Source: Hevea brasiliensis (taxonomy: Eukaryota; Streptophyta; Magnoliopsida; Malpighiales; Euphorbiaceae). From it: a DNA stretch of 64,000 nucleotides. Position numbers and translations under genes: made by a program. Positions 11,498 through 21,744 of this stretch are shown here, one piece after another; position 1 is the stretch's first letter; every line of letters begins with the position of its first letter. Where the stretch lies: assembly GCF_030052815.1 (NCBI RefSeq), contig NC_079496.1, positions 66,701,652 to 66,765,651 on the forward strand, given 5' to 3'. A model generated the notes under the pieces. It made no database searches. It was not told where the DNA came from and saw only the letters and a list, made by a program, of their open reading frames with translations.

Positions 11498-12196
11498 ATG
11501 ACTAGATCACCCTTTGTTGGACAAGGGCTAAGAGCTGAAAATATTTTGGAGCTAATACATAGTGATGTATGTGGTCCATTTAAAGAAATGGCTAGAGGGG
11601 GTTTTCATTATTTTATTACCTTTACTGATGATAAATCAAGGTTTGGGTATTTGTATTTGATGAAATACAAACATGAATCTTTTGAAAAGTTTAAAGAATT
11701 TAAATTTGAAGTAGAAAATCAAACAGGAAAGAGTATTAAAGCTCTTCGATCAGATCGTGGAGGTGAATATTTGAGTACTGAATTTGATGAATACTTGAGA
11801 GAGCATGGCATTGTTTCTCAGTTGACTCCTCCTGGAACGCCACAGCTGAATGGTGTATCTGAAAGGAGAAATCGTACCCTATTGGATATGGTACGTAGTA
11901 TGATGAGCTATACTGATATGCCAATCTTCTTTTGGGGATTTGCATTAGAAGAAGCTTTGTATATTCTGAATAGGATTCCATCAAAATCAGTTTCTTCCAC
12001 ACCTTATGAGATATGGCATGGAAGAAAACCAAGTCTTAAGCATGTTAAGATTTGGGGTTGTCCAGCTTATATCAAAAAGCTGAACACTGATAAATTGGAG
12101 ACTAGATCAAAAAAAGGTCGATTTGTTGGATATCCAAAAGATAGTTTTGGATATTATTTTTATTTGCCTACTTCACAAAAAGGTTGTGATAAGTAG
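11498..12196 (+). pseudogene. pol: TE-C integrase catalytic core
   Basis: rve-type integrase core that would join element DNA to the genome. The D,D,E residues are visible: Asp in HSDVCGP, Asp in RSDRGGEY and Glu in VSERRNRT. The frame continues directly from the upstream segment across its TAG. It ends in GCDK-stop by a frameshift at about 12185, so the catalytic core is complete but cut off from the C-terminal part. WGCPAYIKK and FVGYPKDSFGY after the core are typical of copia integrases. Only the polyprotein context is broken. Confidence 0.88.
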
Positions 12197-12590
12197 AGAT
12201 GCCACATTTCTTGAACAACAGTTTATTCAAGAAGGAGGCAAAGGAAGGCAAATAGAGTTAGAATTGGAGAATTCTGACTAACCAACAGATCAGATGGATA
12301 TAGATCCATCTAGTCAACCTATACCCGTTGATGAAACATCTACAGCTGTTCCTCGTAGAACAACCAGGGTATCTCACCCACCAGTGAGATATAGTTTTCT
12401 TCATGAAGAAGAACAAGAGTTGTCTACTCATGAAGAAGTAGATCATGGAGATGATCCGCTTACCTATGAAGAAGCTATATCAGATATAGATTCTTCAAAA
12501 TGGATTGATGCTATGAAATCCAAAATTGATTCATGTATAAGAATCAAGTTTGGGATCTTGTTGACCCACCTGAAGGTATTGTACCTATAG
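12197..12590 (+). pseudogene. pol: TE-C integrase C-terminus / linker to RT
   Basis: Continuation of pol after the frameshift. VISRDATF can be read in another frame near 12185-12210. The frame from 12294 encodes RRTTRVSHPPVRY and DPLTYEEAISDIDSSKW, the usual linker that leads into copia reverse transcriptase. A stop near 12280 and another frameshift at about 12535 (between DS and YKNQVW) separate it from both neighbours. No catalytic role of its own. Confidence 0.75.
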
Positions 12591-13423
12591 GGAACAAATG
12601 GGTTTTCAAGAAGAAAATTGGTTCTAATGGAAAGGTAGAGATCTATAAGGCAAGGCTAGTAGCGAAAGGGTTTCGCCAAAGGCAAGGAATCGACTATGAG
12701 GAGACTTTCTTGCCTTTTGCCATGCTTAAATCAATTAAGATTTTATTAGCAATAGCTGCATACTATGATTATGAGATTTGGCAGATGGATGTCAAAACAG
12801 CTTTTCTCAATGGATACATTGAAGAAAACATTTTCATGGAACAACCTAGGGGTTTTGAATCCCAAGATGGTTCCAAGGTATGTAAGCTAAAGCGATCCAT
12901 TTATGGGTTGAAACAAGCTTCGAGGAGTTGGAACATCTGTTTTGATGAAGCCATTAAATCCTTTGGTTTTATCAAAAATGAAGATGAGCCATGTGTATAT
13001 AAGAAGGTTAGTGACAGTGCTATCACTTTCCTTGTCTTATATGTGGATGACATATTGTTGATGTGTAATGACACAGGTATGTTGATAACTATAAAGGTAT
13101 GGTTGTCAAATACATTTTTCATGAAAGACTTAGGGGAGGCAACCTATATTCTTGGGATTCGCATCTATAGAGATAGAGCGAAAAGAATAATTGGTTTATC
13201 CCAAAGTCTATACTTGGAAAAGGTGTTACAGAGGTTTAACATGCTTGATTCCAAGAGAGGATTGTTACCAGTGAGACATGGTATCCATCTTTCTAAAGAG
13301 ATGTCTCCAAAGACACCTGAAGAAAGAGATAAGATGGCCAGGATTCCATATGCTTCGGCTATTGGAAGTTTAATTATGCAATGTTGTGTACTAGGCCAGA
13401 TATCGCATATGCTGTTATTTTAA
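12533..13423 (+). pseudogene. pol: TE-C copia reverse transcriptase
   Basis: RVT_2 (copia-type) reverse transcriptase, 296 codons. In order: WVFKKKIG, ARLVAKGFRQ, QMDVKTAFLNG (motif A Asp), KLKRSIYGLKQASRSW and LYVDDILL (the YVDD active site, intact), then YILGIRIYRD and the tail IPYASAIGSL. The catalytic residues look intact. The start is not a true start, since the frame enters by a shift at about 12535, and the end MQCCVLGQ is produced by a 1-base shift at about 13375 in place of the usual cysteine-thr-arg-pro-asp segment. Domain intact, polyprotein broken. Confidence 0.9.
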
Positions 13424-13429
13424 CTAGCA

Positions 13430-14025
13430 GGTATCAATCCAATCCTGGTTTGGAACACTAGATAGCTGTCAAGAATATCCTTAAGTACTTGAGAAGAACT
13501 AAGGATTTATTCTTGATTTATGGAGGTGGAGACTTGCAATTGGATGGTTATACTGATTCTGATTTCCAATCAGATATCGATGATAGAAAGTCTACCTCTG
13601 GATATGTGTTCATTTGTAATGGAGGTGCGATCGGTTGGAAGAGTTACAAACAGATCACGACTGCAGAATCCACTACATAGGTCGAGTATATTCTCGCATC
13701 GATGTCGCAAAGGAAGTCGCTTTGGATAAAGAAGTTCGTGATAGAACTTACAGTAGTTCCTTCCATTGAGTCAGCAGTTCCACTACACTGTGACAATAAT
13801 GGAGCAGTCATACAGGCTAAGGAACCAAGGTCTCACTAGAAATCCAAACACATAGAAAGGCGCTACCACATTATCAGAGAAATAGTTGGGCGAGGCGATG
13901 TAGCCATGCAGAAAATAGCATCAGCTGAAAATCCAGCTGATCCATTCACTAAGCCTATGTCACAGACTCAGTTAGATAGACATCTTGAGAAGATAGGTCT
14001 AAGATATTGTAATGAATGGCTCTAG
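13430..14025 (+). pseudogene. pol: TE-C RNase H and pol C-terminus
   Basis: Copia RNase H that would remove template RNA during reverse transcription. Readable as SRYQSNPGLEH, LKYLRRTKDLFLIYGGG, LDGYTDSDFQSD (first acidic site), GWKSYKQITTAEST, LHCDNNGAVIQAKEPRSH and ADPFTKPM, ending at a natural stop TAG at 14023-14025. In-frame stops sit at 13678-13680 (after AESTT) and near 13840 (after EPRSH). The purine tract begins 5 bases after the final stop, the usual copia arrangement. Non-functional. Confidence 0.85.
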
Positions 14026-14030
14026 TGCTA

Positions 14031-14039
14031 GTGGGAGAT
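14031..14039 (+). other. TE-C polypurine tract
   Basis: GTGGGAGAT immediately before the 3' LTR start TGTTAG. This is the standard copia plus-strand priming site and it sets the LTR boundary. Confidence 0.85.
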
Positions 14040-16145
14040 TGTTAGTAGTATTCCTAGAGCATATCATTTAGTATGTATCTTGTACATATTTTTATTAATA
14101 AAAGGCATTTCCACTTTTCCGTTTACATAATAGATTTATGTGTAATAGAAAAGGTCCATTGATATTTTGTTAGAAATATTATTCTTAAGTTATTAAGAAT
14201 ATTAGTGACAATATTTCTAGCACAAAGTATCATAAATAGGTTCACAATCGAGGATACTTCATAATAAGGACATGACTTATCCAGAAAGATTGTATTCATG
14301 TTTGTTCCCAAGTTATTTATATGAGATATAAATAAGATGGATTGGTAAGTCTCATGCCATATAACAAACATGATAGGCACTTATAAATGATAAGTAGGCC
14401 GAACCAGTGACACTTATGACAAGCACATGGAGTTTACTCTTGTCAATGTTTTGTCATAAATCATATCAGTGCATATAATCTTTAGACCTGAGATAGCACA
14501 GTTATCTTGTATATAGGCAGTTTGAGTTTGATACTGCTTTCATACTTGTACTATGTATGGGTATATGGGCATGTGTTGGCCCCTACTAGTTATATATGGA
14601 GGTAGGTGTTGATCAAGATGGAATCTGTTCCTCTAAGTAAATAGAGATAAAATCCTATGTTCATTTAATTGTTCTTGATGTTTCAAGTTCCTGGCCAGGA
14701 TAGATAGATTTATTCAGAAAAGAGTTTTTGATGAGAAAATCTTTTTAATCAAGAACTGGAATTAAAAGAGAACATAATATTCATAGCAAATGGAGTTTGA
14801 CATAAACCATGACTCCAGCTTGAGTTGGGATTTTGTAACAGAGAGATTCTAGTGCATGGTAACATATGATTATAGGTTCATTTAAGGTAAACCTTATTAC
14901 AAATTGGGTGGCCATGGCATGCTATGCTAGGTGTTAACCATGGTCTATGAGGTTCATAAAATGATTTAGAGAAATCATTTATGGTAAGAAAGAGTTCTGA
15001 TGATATTAAGAGTTGATATCATGTCTCATTGCCAATTAGTGATGAGCCTAGTAAGTCACACACATACACAAGTTATCACCTATTTAAATATGATTTAATT
15101 AATTAATTAAAGAGTTTAATTGATTAATTAAATAGGTTTGGTTTGCAATTAAATTGCAAAGTCCCTAGCATGACTTGAAACCAAATCTAGATTATTGGAT
15201 GTGAAGTATAAATTAAATTTATATTTAAAGTATTTAAATATGAATTTAATTAATGAGAAATTAATTAATAGAGATTAATTAATTAATTTATATTTGATAT
15301 AAATTAGAAGAAGAAAAAAAAATAATTATTTTGGGTTAAGAACTCAAAATTAAGACACAGCGGCATTTTGGTCATTTCACAGTGTGACACGTGGCACCAT
15401 GAGATAGTGACACATGGTATTACACATAAACTTGCCAAATGTTTTTTAATCATGTAAGATGATTAAAATCAAGATTGAATATAGGTTTGACACTTGGCAC
15501 AATGTGATTGGGTCACTTAAACCTAGAGCTAATCAAAGGGTGACATGTGGCAAGGGTTTAATGTGTTAACCTAGCTATTTAAGTGTGGTTATGAAAAGAA
15601 AAAATAACCAGCAGCCACTCCTCTCCTTTGTCATGCCACTTTGAGGCTTTTCATCTATTCTTCTTCATCTCTCATCAATTCAAAGAGATTAGCCATCAAT
15701 CTCTTGAATTAAGAACACTAGAAATTGTTTCTAGTGTCCTGTTTACATCTCTAATCTCTTAAAAGTCAGAACTTGAATTTCTAATTAATAGAAAAGCTTA
15801 AGAAGCTATTCAAGGGCTGCCATAGGTGTTCTTGGTGTGGACAAGCTAGAGGGACAACATCTGGTGTCCTGAAGACGAATCTCAAAGGCACAGACATGCT
15901 GCAGTGCATTAAGAGGTTAGTGTAATCATTCTTGATTTAATCTAGGGTTCTAAAATTAATCTGATTAATTTTAAAATCTTAAATGGCAAATACAGATCCA
16001 AAAACATATTAAAAGAGTTTTAATATGTTTTTTTATCATTGAAATCAAATAGATAAAAATAAATCTTGCATGATGCAGTGACCCTAGGTGAAAAGTTTTG
16101 AATTCAATGGTATAAACTTGTGTTTTTCATGCTTTCGTTGCTTCA
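14040..16145 (+). repeat. TE-C 3' LTR (2106 bp)
   Basis: Starts TGTTAGTAGT after the purine tract and ends ...GCTTCA before target copy GTGAC (16146-16150). It is long for copia. Contents: an AT-rich palindromic stretch (TTAATTAATTAA, 15095-15135 and 15230-15290), a cluster of G-box-like motifs (15386-15552), a TATA-like TATTTAA (15576-15582) and a pyrimidine-rich leader after it. The open frames inside are not genes. Confidence 0.88.
15386..15582 (+). promoter_or_regulatory. Putative TE-C LTR promoter: G-box-like cluster and TATA box
   Basis: Four related motifs, GACACGTGGCA (15386), GACACATGGTA (15409), GACACTTGGCA (15489) and GACATGTGGCA (15542), precede TATTTAA at 15576-15582. The first contains ACGTGGC, the core bound by plant bZIP factors (ABRE/G-box). 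The role is inferred from composition and position. Confidence 0.5.
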
Positions 16146-18708
16146 GTGACTATTTGTGGTGTGTATGAATTATTGGAAACAAGTTTAAATTCGGATTGGT
16201 GAGAGTCAATCTCCAGACAGCTTAACCTAGGTCCCTTTCAGGGACCAAAACTGAAAATTTACCTACCCAATTGGTGTGAGGCCAATTGGGAATGAAACTA
16301 GACACAAAATGGCACATTTTTCATCTAGGAATTATGCCCAGAAAGTGACCATAACTTAGTAAATAATTAGGCCAAATCTAGAATTGGCAAACTGACCTAT
16401 ACAAAAATGACCAAATGAACAGTAGTTACATAAATGACCATAACTTAGTCTAGGAAAGTCCAAATGACCTGAAATTTTACCGATAGAAATCTGAGACATA
16501 GCCCTACAACTTTCAGGAAGAAAATAAACCCAAATTTTTACCATAAGCTTTCCAAAAACTCGCCTATAATCAACCCACAAAAACTGCCATTATCTAGATT
16601 TTGCCCAGAATTCTGGGTAAAACCATATCTGGCCAGCCATGTTCAAATGGCTATAACTTAGGCTACAAAACTTAAAATGGAGTGATTCAAAAAGGGAATT
16701 AAAGATAAGACAATAAGGAACAACTTTGATGAAGGACACTTAGCCAAATTTCTACTGTAGACAGACTAATGGAACAGTACAAATAAGTAACCCAAAACTA
16801 AAATTTTGATATTTAAACCTAATTGGCTTTGAATTGAATTTGGCAATCGATGCCAACAAAAATATGACTCAAAATGTGGTATGTGGGTGTAATTAGAATT
16901 ATCATATCTAATTAGTATGAAAAAGTTAATATTTTGACCAAATGGTCAAATGAATAGTAGCCACAATTATACTAAGTACAAAAGACTCAATTTTATGGGG
17001 TAAATTAAATGTATAAAATTTAATTATTGAATTTATTAATTGGAAATAAATTGAACAGATATTGAAATACTTTAGTTATGTGTTTTAGTGGGAAAGGAGC
17101 CCTCCAAGGAAGGAGGAGGAATTGAACCAAGACCAGCCTAGATAAGAGGTTTGTGCACAACTAACTCTTTTGTTTTTTTTTTCACTTCCAAATTGATTTG
17201 AACAAGTTTATTTTATGATTTATAATTTTGTTGTGTGGAGAATTTTAACTTATTGAATGAAATTGTATAATTTAAATATAAATTTTCTTATGCATTTAAG
17301 GATTTATTGCATGATTTGGAGAATTGTAAATTTTAAGTTTGATGTGTTGCCAACCTTGAGCATGAATTTATAATGATTAAATATGTAAATGGTTTGTAAA
17401 CACTTTTGTAAATAGAAATTGTTTTTAATATGATTTGAAACCACAGTTGACATGGCAATATGTTTTGAATTCTCATTAGCTTGTCTAGTGAGATATCTCC
17501 TCCACTAGATGGGGTGAGTTCCTTCCTCTCTGGCTTGCCAGTTGGGGAAGAGTTTGGATGAGTACTCATATATACTAGCTAGTCTTTGTTCCTCCCTTTT
17601 AACCTCGGTTATTGAGAGAGTTTGAAATGTTGTGGTGTACAACACGACATCTATTATGAAATTTGTATCACGGCTCCAATTGTGTGAATTATTGGCAATG
17701 CCCTTTAAATTATGCATAGTTTGATAAATTGTAGTTGAAATAAATAATTTGTCAGTGATTCAAAATTTTTGTATTGTTTTATGATTTAAAAGAAATGTAG
17801 ATAAATAGTTATTATTTGATCAAAATGTTATTCAAATGAATAATTTGCATGAATGAAAATAATGATTTATGGATGTCATGAATTTTGAAGAATTTAGAAA
17901 TTTTAAATTTTTATTTGTTATGAGTTGTCAAAGAATAAATTGTATTAAGTTTTAAATTATTAGTTATGCACCACTGAGTTCACCACTCAGTGATAGCTTT
18001 GTATACTGCCGCAGGTGAAAGAAAAAATAAAGCAGCTGAGTGAGATTACTGAAAGACATTGTGAAACTATCTTCGGATATATCATAAGTATACCCTTGTA
18101 CATTAGATTTTGATGTAATTCTGTAATTATATGTATGTAATTTCATTTGAGCAGTTGTATCAACTCTTTTATAAAATATTTTTGGACTGTAATCAAATAC
18201 AAATTATTGTAATATTATCTTGAGATTTTATGTACTCATAAAGTTTTGTACTACTAAATTTTTAATGCTCCCATGAATGTAAATATTAATTTTGTTACCT
18301 TAATGAAATATTTCAATGTTTAATTTAATTTAAACTGTGTATTGAGTTGCTTGTGCTGATTTGTGAAATGAAATTGAATAATGGAGTTGTGGTTGAGAAA
18401 TATATTGGAGTGTCTTTCTTTTCAGGTTTTGAAGAACTGTTTTCTTAAAATACAGACAGCACTCTGCCGAAATTTTTATAAAAATTGCGAATATTTTAAA
18501 TATCCAAAAATTTGATTTATGTTTGGACTTTAAATAAAGGTTTTCAATATCTGAAAAAAAAAAAATTTACCCACCAATTTAAAAATGAACAAAAATTGTT
18601 TTAAAATCCCTTGTAGTATATTTAATGGGTTATCGGTAGGCGAAGTATGGTAATTCATTAGGTGTACTACGGGAGCATGTTACATCTTACGAGGAGTAGG
18701 GTGTGACA
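16146..18708 (+). repeat. TE-D 5' LTR, 3' two-thirds
   Basis: Begins at the copia target copy GTGAC and ends GTGTGACA. Carries CCCAATTGG-TGTGAGG-CCAATTGGG (16266-16290), the hairpin CTGAGT-TCACC-ACTCAG next to ATGCACCA (17974-17990), and TGTA-rich sequence near 18100-18135 that could be a poly(A) region. No genes. Confidence 0.87.
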
Positions 18709-18715
18709 TGTTTAG

Positions 18716-18727
18716 TGGTATCATAGC
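18716..18727 (+). other. TE-D primer-binding site
   Basis: TGGTATCATAGC, one base off TGGTATCAGAGC, 7 bp after the LTR end. tRNA-iMet type. Confidence 0.85.
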
Positions 18728-18899
18728 TAGTTTTTAAAGTAAATTTTGAACTGTGAATTTGAAATAATTTTTTTGATAAGTACAACTGCTTGAATGTTTG
18801 ATACATATAGTATATTTACATCATAAATATGAACTAATGGGGAGAAATCTCCTTGTGTTAGTTGTATAGGAAGTGGAAAAAAAAATCCTGTGAATAGAT

Positions 18900-19732
18900 A
18901 TGGACAAGGGGGATAAAACGGTAGAGCAGTCTGATACAGCTGATGTACAAGGAGAGGCCCCAGTTTCGCAGAGCATTGGAGGTCCAACTGCACCAGTCCC
19001 TCCTATACAAATTAATGCACAAATGGCCCAGTAGATGGCCATGTTCTTTCAGCAAATGGCTGATAATCTGTCAGCCCAGGCCTAAGTACAAACCCAACCC
19101 CCTCAAGAGCAGCATGAAAAAGAGAAAAGTGAGAAACTTATCAGTCAAAGTTCGAGTAGTAATTTGGGAAAGAGAAAAGATTTTGAGGGACCCCAAGCTC
19201 TTAAGTATGACAGAAGCGGATCTTCAGGGCAAAAACAATCAAGAAACATTCATCAAAGAACCAAAAGTTCCTGCCCTATCCGTCTCTATAATGTTTGTGG
19301 AAAATTACATAGGGGTATTTGCTGTAGGGTCACTAGAGCCTGCTACAACTGTGGTGGAATCGGACATTACGTCCGAGATTGTACTAGCACTCATCAATTT
19401 ATGTCACATACTACACCAGAGAAATCAGTCCAAGGTTCTGATTTTAGAGGTGCAGAGGCAGAAGTAGAGACAAAACTTCGGGTAATCCTAGCACAATGGA
19501 CCAACCCGAGCAGAGGAATACACTAGAAAGAGGGAACGCCATGCATCGAGGGAAAGAAGCAGAGACTCTAGATGTAGTTGTTGGTACATTATTAACTTTT
19601 GAAAGGAATAATTATGTACTATTTAATTCTGGCTCTACTTATTTGTATGCTAATGCTAGAATTATATGTTCTACTGTTATTCCCTTGCATGGAAATAAAT
19701 TTGGATGTGTTAGTGATTATAATGTCTTTTAG
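18900..19732 (+). pseudogene. gag: TE-D gag-protease remnant with capsid deleted
   Basis: The ATG at 18900 opens MDKGDKTVEQS, matching MEEGDRSVEQS of TE-F. In-frame stops follow at about 19032 (TAG) and 19083 (TAA). After the Gln-rich N-terminus the frame passes straight to the Lys/Ser-rich tail, so the whole Retrotrans_gag capsid domain (SVAEYERE region) is missing. A complete zinc knuckle ACYNCGGIGHYVRDC is present at about 19340-19384 in the same frame. The protease follows after a frameshift (from about 19496): LFNSGSTYLYA where the family has LFDPGSAHSYV, so the catalytic Asp is Asn. Not functional. Confidence 0.83.
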
Positions 19733-21640
19733 GATAAGAATTGTGATAATAAGCGTGATTGAAATTAATTTTGGAAAAGTTTCTAGTAAGAGACATATCC
19801 TAGACTATGATAAACTATAAAATTAATTAGTAAGCCTAATTAGGTAAGGCAAAAGGGCCTAAAAGTAAGTTATAGTAATATAGCTGTCTTAGGTGCAGGT
19901 AAAGGTATTACTGCTAATAGATGTCAATGGGTACCATAATCAAAATAAGTTTAAGATATTAGTGGATTTGAGAGAAATAAGATATAGGGAAGGTTGATCT
20001 ATTGGGTGTATCGTAGTAACTATGCAATGTTCTTAATGTTTGTGCTGTAAGCTGCAATTAGAGTAATGACTTGGGATTTATTGTGTAGAACTACGTACTA
20101 CCCAATAGTACACAAGAATAAGAATATTTACAAATGGCTTTTGCTCTGATACAAATATACTAGAATAGAGTTTTATTATTAGAACTGAGTTTGAAAATCC
20201 TAATTCGGGATTTAAAACTCTACAATTAGAATATCAAAAGATCAAGCTTGCAAGGTAGTGAGAGTTAACGACTCCATTACCCTAGCACAAATTACAGTAC
20301 ATCAGGAATTGTTATGGGACTAGAGATTTTAGAATGGTCAAAATTTAAAAATAACACCTATAGGGCTAAGTCATCCAGTCTCCGATATGGGGTTTATAGT
20401 TGTTCTGGTATTGCAATGGTCTTTTGCTCAAAGTTTAGTAAGGAATAATATTCTATTTGTGTAGTAGCAAGATACAAAATATAATTTTGTTCCCCTGTAA
20501 GAGACAGGATGCTATGGTTGATAATTATAACTTATAAAACAGTTAAGAAATGATGTTCTACTGATAATAGTAATTCGATAGGAACTAGTTGGCCAAGTAT
20601 TCGTTAGGAAGAGCTCAATTTTATTGTACAGATCATAAGGATTAGATTAGGATTAATACAAAACTTTTGAATAGCATGGGAAAAAGGAGAGTCTGGTAGG
20701 CTCCCTTCTTAAGGTTAAAGAATTGTTTATGGTTAAAAAAAAAGGGTAATGATTGCAAAACAACAGAAAATAAGCTATAGGATAACGGTGAATAAAAGAA
20801 AATATAGAAGTAAAAATTTGAATAATTGGTTAAACATGATAGGGAAATGTTACGAATATTTAAAGTATTAGCCAAAATGGTCAGAGGACCAATTCAGAGT
20901 AACATTGAAGTGTAGAGAATTTATTAGAAATAATAAGGAGTACTAGTTCTTGACTCGACAGTCGAATCAAAAAAGAGAATGACATTGAATTGTGAGAGGA
21001 GATGAGGAAGTTAATTAAAGAACAAATTGAAAAGTCCATATTCAGATAAGATTGGGAAGACAAAGTAAATAAAAATTTTAAGATGTGTAATGATATTCTG
21101 AATTGTCCTACTAGGCAAGGGAGTGAATTAGTAAATAGTAAGTTAAATAAAAATGAATAAGATGGTACAAAATGACACATAAGCCTAGGTCATAAATAAA
21201 GATGAAAAATAATGGTTATAGACCTATGGCCAATTATGAGATAAGTATTTCTCATATGATCGATGAAATTTCTTTATAAGGAAACATGAATTGAAATATT
21301 AAATAGAACAACACTAAGAGAAGATTATAATTATATAAGCAAATTAAACATTGCATTCGATTGTTAGAAGTCTTACATAGACTTAAAGAAAAAAAGATTA
21401 TAAGATCATATAGGAAGAAGAAAGACTAAGTTCTCACTTCATAGGACCATACGGAGTCCTGGAAGGAGTGGAACCATTAGCACACATATTTGTTTATCTC
21501 TAGAATTGAAATAAATTCAAATTTAACTTATGACGAGAAGCTCAGAAGGAACTTGGTACACGAGGTGAAGCAGTCGAAAGATAAATAAATATCATTGGTT
21601 AAAATGTTATGGACCATCATTCAGACTATGAAGTCACATA
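19733..21640 (+). pseudogene. pol: TE-D eroded pol, integrase C-terminus/chromodomain still readable
   Basis: Between 19733 and about 21400 I find no convincing RT, RNase H or integrase core, only stop-riddled sequence. At about 21440-21490 SHFIGPYGVLEGVEPLAH can be read, matching SPRFIGPYEVLERVGPLAY of TE-F. At about 21510-21630 NLTYDEKL and HEVKQSKDK match the chromodomain-containing C-terminus (DLTYEEEP, YEVKQLRNK) of TE-F, with stops and frame changes. This confirms that the element was a full chromovirus before decay. Confidence 0.65.
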
Positions 21641-21702
21641 GAAATGTGAGGGAGACATGAGAAAAAAAAAACGCATGATTATTTAAGAATTAACAGTGAG
21701 TA

Positions 21703-21744
21703 AAATTTCGAGACGAAATTTCTTTTAGGGGGGGGGGGGGGAAT
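21703..21744 (+). other. TE-D pre-PPT palindrome and poly-G polypurine tract
   Basis: The palindrome AAATTTCG-AGA-CGAAATTT (21703-21721) is followed by a purine tract containing 14 consecutive G (21728-21741), 3 bp before the 3' LTR. The same palindrome stands before the purine tracts of TE-F and TE-G. Confidence 0.85.

Larger units (their letters stand above)
5076..16145 (+). mobile_element. TE-C: Ty1/copia retrotransposon (5' LTR off-window)
   Basis: Plus-strand copia element in the order gag, zinc knuckle, protease, integrase, reverse transcriptase, RNase H, PPT, 3' LTR. Integrase before reverse transcriptase defines Ty1/copia. The long LTR and the wording of the RT (GLSQS, ASAIGSL) suggest an Angela/Tork-like lineage, from memory only. 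The right end is sharp: LTR ...CTTCA at 16145, then GTGAC. The intact paralogous site at 22963-22967 in TE-D's other LTR contains GTGAC once, which proves insertion there. TE-A and TE-B are nested in its leader; assigning 5076-5160 to it is inference from the TE-B target duplication. Confidence 0.85.

Noticed and set aside
11736..12032. 98-codon minus-strand frame
   Set aside because: Antisense shadow of the copia integrase core.
18100..18140. TGTAA-rich stretch as a firm terminator
   Set aside because: It may be a poly(A) region, but the sequence is AT-rich throughout and no cleavage site can be fixed; it is mentioned only inside LTR entries.
20642..21180. Hydrophobic minus-strand frames resembling membrane proteins
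   Set aside because: They are antisense to eroded TE-D pol; Phe/Leu/Ser richness simply reflects A-rich sequence on the other strand.
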